A stretch of 64,000 nt of DNA from Selenomonas ruminantium subsp. ruminantium ATCC 12561 (GTDB lineage Bacteria > Bacillota > Negativicutes > Selenomonadales > Selenomonadaceae), in assembly GCF_000424065.1 (NCBI RefSeq), contig NZ_AUJE01000010.1:44636-108635 (forward strand), given 5' to 3'. The notes under the pieces were generated by a model. It was given only the letters and a program-made list of their open reading frames with translations. It was not told the origin of the DNA and ran no database searches. The stretch's first letter is position 1; each line of letters starts with the position of its first letter. The position numbers and the translations under genes are program-made. Below, one piece after another: positions 59,764 through 64,000 of this stretch.

Positions 59764-60342
59764 ATGGATTTTCTCGGAATTGCCGATGAAGAATTTATTC
59801 GTCAGGATGTACCGATGACCAAACAGGAAATCCGGATTCTAAGCCTGGTCAAGGCACAGATTGCTCCGGATGCGGTGGTTTACGATATTGGTGCGGGTAC
59901 AGGCTCCATATCTATTGAAGCGGCCAGACTGGCACCTAAAGGCGAGGTATATGCCATCGAGCGCAGCAGTGCGGGGATAAATCTCATTCGCGCCAATGCG
60001 GCTAATTTTGCTGTGACCAATGTAAAGGTGATTCAGGCAGAAGCGCCTGACGGGCTGGCAGACCTTCCGGCAGCTGATGCCATATTGATTGGCGGCAGTG
60101 GCAGCCATTTGCCGGAGATTTTGGAGACGGTTACGCCGAAGCTGAAACAGACGGGGCGGCTGGTGCTTAATTGCATCACTGTGCAGACGCTGATGCAGTG
60201 CATTGAATTTATGCGAAGCCATTCGGATATCTATGTTTACGAAGCGATTCAGGTACAGGTGACCCGCTTGCAGCAGGTGGGAACGTATGATATGGCAAAG
60301 GCGAATAATCCCATCTATATTGTGACCTGTTGGAAAAAATAA
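59764..60342 (+). CDS. cbiT: Cobalt-precorrin-6B C15-methyltransferase (decarboxylating)
   Basis: 192 residues. Class I methyltransferase: SAM motif DIGAGTGSISIEAARLAP (about 41-58), YAIERSSAG, AEAPDGLADLPAADAILIGGSGSHLPEIL. It methylates C15 and removes the C12 acetate carboxyl. Stand-alone CbiT; CbiE is not fused or adjacent. RBS GGAGG. The next gene starts 32 bp later. Confidence 0.95.
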   Translation: MDFLGIADEEFIRQDVPMTKQEIRILSLVKAQIAPDAVVYDIGAGTGSISIEAARLAPKGEVYAIERSSAGINLIRANAANFAVTNVKVIQAEAPDGLADLPAADAILIGGSGSHLPEILETVTPKLKQTGRLVLNCITVQTLMQCIEFMRSHSDIYVYEAIQVQVTRLQQVGTYDMAKANNPIYIVTCWKK

Positions 60343-60374
60343 GCGATGAGACAGACGAGAAAGAAGGAACGGTA

Positions 60375-61130
60375 ATGGTACATATTGTGGGAGCAGGGCC
60401 GGGAGACCCGGAACTGATTACGGTAAAAGGAGCTAAATACTTAAAAGAGGCAGATGTTGTTATTTATGCCGGGTCACTGGTTAACCCGGAATTGTTGAAT
60501 TATTGCCGCGAGGATGCGCAGATTCATAATTCTGCTTCGATGACGCTCGATGATGTGGTAAATACCATTGAACAGGCAGAAAAAGAAGGTAAGATGACGG
60601 TGCGCCTGCACACGGGGGACCCGTCTGTTTATGGAGCGATTCAGGAACAGATGGATGCTTTCCGCAAGAAGAACATCGCCTTTGACATTGTGCCGGGCGT
60701 CAGTTCCTGCTTTGCGGCAGCGGCGGCCTTGCAGCAGGAATACACCCTGCCGGGAATCAGTCAGACGGTAATCATCACCCGTAATGAAGGTCGTACGCCT
60801 GTGCCGGAACCGGAGAAACTGCGGAGTCTTGCCCAGCATCAGTCCACTATGTGCATTTACCTGTCCATCACCATGCTCGATAAGGTGGTCGAGGAACTGG
60901 TGGCGGGCGGCTATGCAGAAGATACGCCCATTGCCATTGTGCAGCGGGCATCCTGGCCGGAGCAGAAAATCGTCCGTGGCACCTTAAAGACCATTGTTCA
61001 GGATATTGAAGGCAAGGACATTGACCGTACCGCGATGATTGTGGTGAGCCGCTGTTTGGGGGCCGATTATGAACTATCCCGTCTTTATGCGCCGGAGTTT
61101 TCCCATATGTTCCGAAAGGCTGTGAAATAA
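60375..61130 (+). CDS. cbiF: Cobalt-precorrin-4 C11-methyltransferase
   Basis: 251 residues from the ATG at 60375 (RBS AAGAAGGA); the open frame extends back to 60330 in the cbiT tail. Class III SAM methyltransferase: VGAGPGDPELITVKGAKYLKEADVVIYAGSLVNPELL, HTGDPSVYGAIQEQMDAF, VPGVSSCFAAAAALQQEYTLPGISQTVIITR. In the anaerobic branch it methylates C11. It overlaps cbiG by one base. Confidence 0.95.
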   Translation: MVHIVGAGPGDPELITVKGAKYLKEADVVIYAGSLVNPELLNYCREDAQIHNSASMTLDDVVNTIEQAEKEGKMTVRLHTGDPSVYGAIQEQMDAFRKKNIAFDIVPGVSSCFAAAAALQQEYTLPGISQTVIITRNEGRTPVPEPEKLRSLAQHQSTMCIYLSITMLDKVVEELVAGGYAEDTPIAIVQRASWPEQKIVRGTLKTIVQDIEGKDIDRTAMIVVSRCLGADYELSRLYAPEFSHMFRKAVK

Positions 61131-62242
61131 TGCGATTGGCTTGTATGGCTGTGACTGTGCAGGGGCTGCAGCTGGCACAGAATATCCGGCAGTGCCTGGA
61201 TGAATATGTGGACATCTATGTCAGTGAAAAAATGGTCCCAGACGAGGACACTCAGAAAAAGTGGCGGGTGCATACCTTCGGAAATTTCCGTGAGGCGGCA
61301 GAACGCAATTTTAAGGCTTATGAGGGCTTGATTTTTGTCATGGCTGCGGGAATTGTGGTGCGTGCAATTGCGCCGTTCCTGCAGAACAAGCTCACTGACC
61401 CTGCTGTGGTGGTTTTTGACGAACAGGGCAAACATGGCATCAGCTTGTTGTCGGGGCATGTGGGCGGAGCAAATGAACTGACTCGTCAGATATGCCAGTC
61501 AATAGGTGCGAGTGCGGTAATTACAACCGCTACGGATTTGAATGAAAAAGCAGCACCTGATGTGTTGGCTGGGAGACTGGGACTGCGTCCCTGGCCAAAG
61601 GTCAGAATCAAGACCATCAACGCAGGCCTGCTGGCAGGGAAAACGGTTCATTGGCGTATTGACCGTTCCCTGCCGCATAGTGTCTTCTACAAACGGCGTC
61701 TGGAGCAGGAAGGACAGACTGCGGATTTATATGTGTCCAGCCAATTGTTCACTGTGCTTCCTCAGGAAAAGGAGCAGCTGGAAGTGGTTATTACCGGTGA
61801 GCAGAGGTTGCCATCTTTGGCAGAACTGCCGTCTAACATTCTCTGCCTTACGCCGCGCAGACTTATTGCCGGTGTAGGCTGCCGCAAGGGAACGCCTGCG
61901 GCACTCGTGATGTCGGCTCTGGATGCGGCATGCCGTATGATTGGCAGGGATCGTTCCTTTATTGATGAGCTGGCCAGCACCATAGTCAAAAAGCATGAAC
62001 CGGGCATTGTCTATGCTGGGGACAGCCTGGTTCGTCCAGTAAGATTCTATGAAAATGATAAAATGCAGCAGATGATTGATACGCATCAGCTGCACGAATC
62101 GGATTTTGTCAAAAAACGTATCGGCATTGGCAATGTTTGTGAGGCGGCAGCGTTTTGCTCTGTCGCAGCCAGAGGGGGCAGGATTGCCCTTAGAAAAACG
62201 AATTTTGAAAAAGTGACGGTGGCATTGATATGGGAAAAATAA
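61130..62242 (+). CDS. cbiG: Cobalt-precorrin-5A hydrolase
   Basis: 370 residues. N-terminal and middle CbiG domains: FVMAAGIVVRAIAPFLQNKLTDPAVVVFDEQGKHGISLLSGHVGGANELTRQI (about 66-120) and C-terminal GVGCRKGTPAALVMSALDA. It opens the delta-lactone ring and releases acetaldehyde. Full length for the family. Ends 12 bp inside cbiH. Confidence 0.95.
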   Translation: MRLACMAVTVQGLQLAQNIRQCLDEYVDIYVSEKMVPDEDTQKKWRVHTFGNFREAAERNFKAYEGLIFVMAAGIVVRAIAPFLQNKLTDPAVVVFDEQGKHGISLLSGHVGGANELTRQICQSIGASAVITTATDLNEKAAPDVLAGRLGLRPWPKVRIKTINAGLLAGKTVHWRIDRSLPHSVFYKRRLEQEGQTADLYVSSQLFTVLPQEKEQLEVVITGEQRLPSLAELPSNILCLTPRRLIAGVGCRKGTPAALVMSALDAACRMIGRDRSFIDELASTIVKKHEPGIVYAGDSLVRPVRFYENDKMQQMIDTHQLHESDFVKKRIGIGNVCEAAAFCSVAARGGRIALRKTNFEKVTVALIWEK

Positions 62243-62985
62243 CGGTTGTGGGTATTGGCCCCGGAAGTCTTTTGGACATGACGCCGAGAGCACGGCAGGC
62301 CATTGAAGAGGCGGAGGTTATTGCCGGTTATAACACGTATATCAAACTGATTGAATCCCTGTTGGGCGAGCGCAAGGTTATCGGCACGGCCATGATGCAG
62401 GAGATAGACCGCTGCAAGATGGCCGTCAGCGAGGCCGTACAGGGACACAACACGGTTGTGGTGTCCAGTGGTGATGCCGGCGTTTATGGCATGGCTGGTC
62501 TGGTCTTGGAACTTGTCCTGCAGCAGCCGCAGGAGAGCCGTCCGGAATTTGGCGGTGTGATTGCCGGTGTCTCGGCAGTCAATGCGGCAGCCTCTGTTTT
62601 GGGCGCGCCTTTGATGCATGACTTTGCCGTAATCAGTCTGTCGGATTTGCTGACGCCCTGGGAAACCATTGAAAAACGCATTGAGATGGCCGCACAGGGG
62701 GATTTCGTTACGGCGCTTTACAACCCCAAAAGCAAGAAACGGGTGGAAAATATCGAGCGGGTGCGGGAAATCATGTTGAAGCATCGTAAGGCGGATACCC
62801 CGGTAGGCATTGTTACGGCGGCCAGCCGTGCAGGCGAAGGAAAAATCATTTCCACGCTGGAGGATTTCACCAAACAGGAAATCAATATGTTCTCCCTGGT
62901 CATCATCGGCAACTCCATGACCTACGTGAAGGACGGCTATATGATTACCCCGCGTGGCTATGGCAATAAGGAGCCGGGCTTATGA
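62230..62985 (+). CDS. cbiH: Cobalt-precorrin-3B C17-methyltransferase
   Basis: 251 residues. Class III SAM methyltransferase: VVGIGPGSLLDMTPRARQAIEEAEVIAGYNTYIKLIESLLGERKVIGTAMMQEI, SSGDAGVYGMAGLVLEL, GVIAGVSAVNAAASVLGAPLMHDFAVISLSDLLTPWETIEKRI and LYNPKSKKR. It methylates C17 and drives ring contraction. ATGA overlap with cbiJ. Confidence 0.95.
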   Translation: MGKITVVGIGPGSLLDMTPRARQAIEEAEVIAGYNTYIKLIESLLGERKVIGTAMMQEIDRCKMAVSEAVQGHNTVVVSSGDAGVYGMAGLVLELVLQQPQESRPEFGGVIAGVSAVNAAASVLGAPLMHDFAVISLSDLLTPWETIEKRIEMAAQGDFVTALYNPKSKKRVENIERVREIMLKHRKADTPVGIVTAASRAGEGKIISTLEDFTKQEINMFSLVIIGNSMTYVKDGYMITPRGYGNKEPGL

Positions 62986-63758
62986 TTTTCGTGCTGGCCG
63001 GCACCCAGGATGGCAGGGAGATAGCCAAAATGCTGCTCGAAAATGGCTATGATGTAGCCGCATCCGTGGTCAGTCGTTACGGCGGGGAACTCCTTGCCCA
63101 TGCCTGCGGGCAGAAATGTTTGATTAACGATAAGCCATTGGATGAACAGGCGCTGCAGGTTTATATGCAGGAACAGAAGATAAGTCTGCTCGTAGATGCC
63201 AGCCACCCTTATGCGGTCAATGTCAGCCGCAATGCGATGGCAGCCTGTTGTGCCTTGTCCATCCCCTATATCCGCTATGAGCGCGATTTGACCGAGCTGG
63301 CTTACGATAAGATAACGGTGGTGCACAGCTATGAGGAAGCGGCAGAAGCGGCGTCTCAGCTGGGGCAGAGGATATTTCTCACCACCGGCAGCCGCAATCT
63401 GGAAAAGTTCGTCCATAGTCCGCATTTAAAAGATGCGGAACTGACGGCCAGAGTTCTGCCCACGGCTGAAGTTATTGCCCTGTGTGAGAGCCTGGGCATT
63501 GATGCCGGGCATATCGTAGCCCTGCAGGGGCCTTTTTCCAAGGAATTAAATAAAGAGCTCTTCCGCAGGTATGCGGCGCAGGTTATCATCACGAAAAACA
63601 GCGGCAGCATTGGCGGAACGGATACCAAATTAGCGGCAGCTAAGGATTTGGGCCTGCCCATCGTGCTGATTGACCGCCCGCAGCTTGCATATCCCTGTAT
63701 GGGGCATCATTACGAGGATATCTTGTCCTTTGTGCGGTCGCATGCTAATGATAAATAA
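62982..63758 (+). CDS. cbiJ: Cobalt-precorrin-6A reductase
   Basis: 258 residues: NAD(P)H-binding start MIFVLAGTQDGREIAKMLLENGYDVAASVVSRYGGELL, VDASHPYAVNVSRNAMAACCALSIPYIRYERD, FLTTGSRNLEKFVHS and a C-terminal HIVALQGPFSKELNKELFRRYAAQVIITKNSGSIGGTDTKLAAAKDLGLPIVLIDRP. It reduces the macrocycle. Last of the cob genes here; a terminator follows, so other pathway genes are elsewhere. Confidence 0.95.
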   Translation: MIFVLAGTQDGREIAKMLLENGYDVAASVVSRYGGELLAHACGQKCLINDKPLDEQALQVYMQEQKISLLVDASHPYAVNVSRNAMAACCALSIPYIRYERDLTELAYDKITVVHSYEEAAEAASQLGQRIFLTTGSRNLEKFVHSPHLKDAELTARVLPTAEVIALCESLGIDAGHIVALQGPFSKELNKELFRRYAAQVIITKNSGSIGGTDTKLAAAKDLGLPIVLIDRPQLAYPCMGHHYEDILSFVRSHANDK

Positions 63759-63787
63759 TCTCTGCAATGGCAGGGATTATTTTTTTT
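63755..63787 (+). terminator. Terminator after the cobalamin genes
   Basis: ATAATCTCTGC pairs with GCAGGGATTAT (one G-T pair), then T7. The stem begins in the last codon of cbiJ. Confidence 0.85.
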
Positions 63788-63960
63788 GTGGCGAATATGG
63801 AATACTGAAAAGATGTAAGATTTAAAAGATTTTCACACAAGGAGGCTTTTAACAGTCAAGCATAACTTATAAAAAGTTGATAAAAACCGATAAAAAATCT
63901 AAGCAACCTAAGCAAACTTACTTTCCGATACAGAAATAGTACAATGCCCATCAAGGCATG
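63788..63960. other. AT-rich gap with a palindrome over a promoter
   Basis: No ORF. ATGCC (63944-63948) and GGCAT (63955-63959) form a short inverted repeat beside the -10 box at 63962-63967; CTAAGCAAC-like direct repeats are at about 63900-63915. Confidence 0.3.
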
Positions 63961-63961
63961 G

Positions 63962-63967
63962 TATAAT
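63962..63967 (+). promoter_or_regulatory. -10 box of the next gene
   Basis: TATAAT, with GGGGAGGTG at 63979-63987 and the ATG at 63993. The -35 is not clear. Confidence 0.45.
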
Positions 63968-63992
63968 TATTCGTATAGGGGAGGTGAATGCG

Positions 63993-64000
63993 ATGATAAG
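63993..64000 (+). CDS. Start of a gene cut by the window end
   Basis: Only ATG ATA AG is in the window, behind GGGGAGGTGAATGCG. Its leader (GGAGGTGAAxGCG) looks like that of the 32-aa toxin-like gene at 141. The product is unknown. Confidence 0.4.

Noticed and set aside
1..64000. CRISPR arrays, tRNA and rRNA genes
   Set aside because: No regularly spaced repeats and no tRNA or rRNA signature sequences were seen on either strand.

Overview
The window looks like a chromosome segment of a Gram-negative-type Firmicute (Negativicutes, most like Selenomonas) carrying the late half of a prophage. The grounds are an RND efflux pump and MotAB, which suit a cell with an outer membrane, combined with Firmicute-style strong Shine-Dalgarno sequences, frequent TTG/GTG starts, a CdaA-CdaR pair and an anaerobic cobalamin pathway. 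The assignment rests on protein character only; there is no rRNA in the window.

Positions 1 to about 26,300 are prophage; integrase, repressor and replication genes must lie to the left. Small genes and a probable type I toxin/antisense pair (17-298) precede an ArpU/RinA-like late regulator, a late promoter and a possible cos site. Then come lambda-type head genes (Nu1-like and GpA-like terminase, portal, ClpP-type protease/scaffold, decoration protein, capsid). A P2/Mu-type contractile tail follows: sheath, tube, chaperone with -1 frameshift, tape measure, X, D, V, PAAR, U, W, J, I and a beta-helix tailspike. Two reverse-strand cargo genes (a small membrane protein and a HEPN-like protein) and a HigBA-like toxin-antitoxin pair sit among them. 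Holin, a small ORF and a GH25 lysozyme end the phage part.

Positions 26,400-37,600 hold a two-component system, an unknown gene, an RND periplasmic adaptor and pump, and then an alanine/glycine:cation symporter divergent from a Dcu-type C4-dicarboxylate transporter, with a LysR regulator convergent to the latter. Positions 37,800-52,000 carry motAB, acpS, nnr, ilvE, cdaA-cdaR, an FAD dehydrogenase, an AzgA-like permease, a glucosaminidase-type protein, a YbiT-type ABC-F protein, an AarF/UbiB kinase and aroH. Positions 52,100-63,800 carry tkt, an HD-GYP-like protein lacking the His of its HD dyad, uvrB, an unrecognised 507-residue protein, a small membrane protein and cbiT-cbiF-cbiG-cbiH-cbiJ.

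The most unusual items are: a 185-bp element with 13-bp inverted ends and GGTA direct repeats that splits the phage protease/scaffold gene exactly in frame; two long hairpins after tkt with the same 49-nt core but different self-complementary outer arms; the toxin/antisense locus at the left edge; a tailspike swap that left the old fibre C-terminus behind; and a HEPN-like cargo gene. No tRNA, rRNA, CRISPR array or complete insertion sequence was seen.
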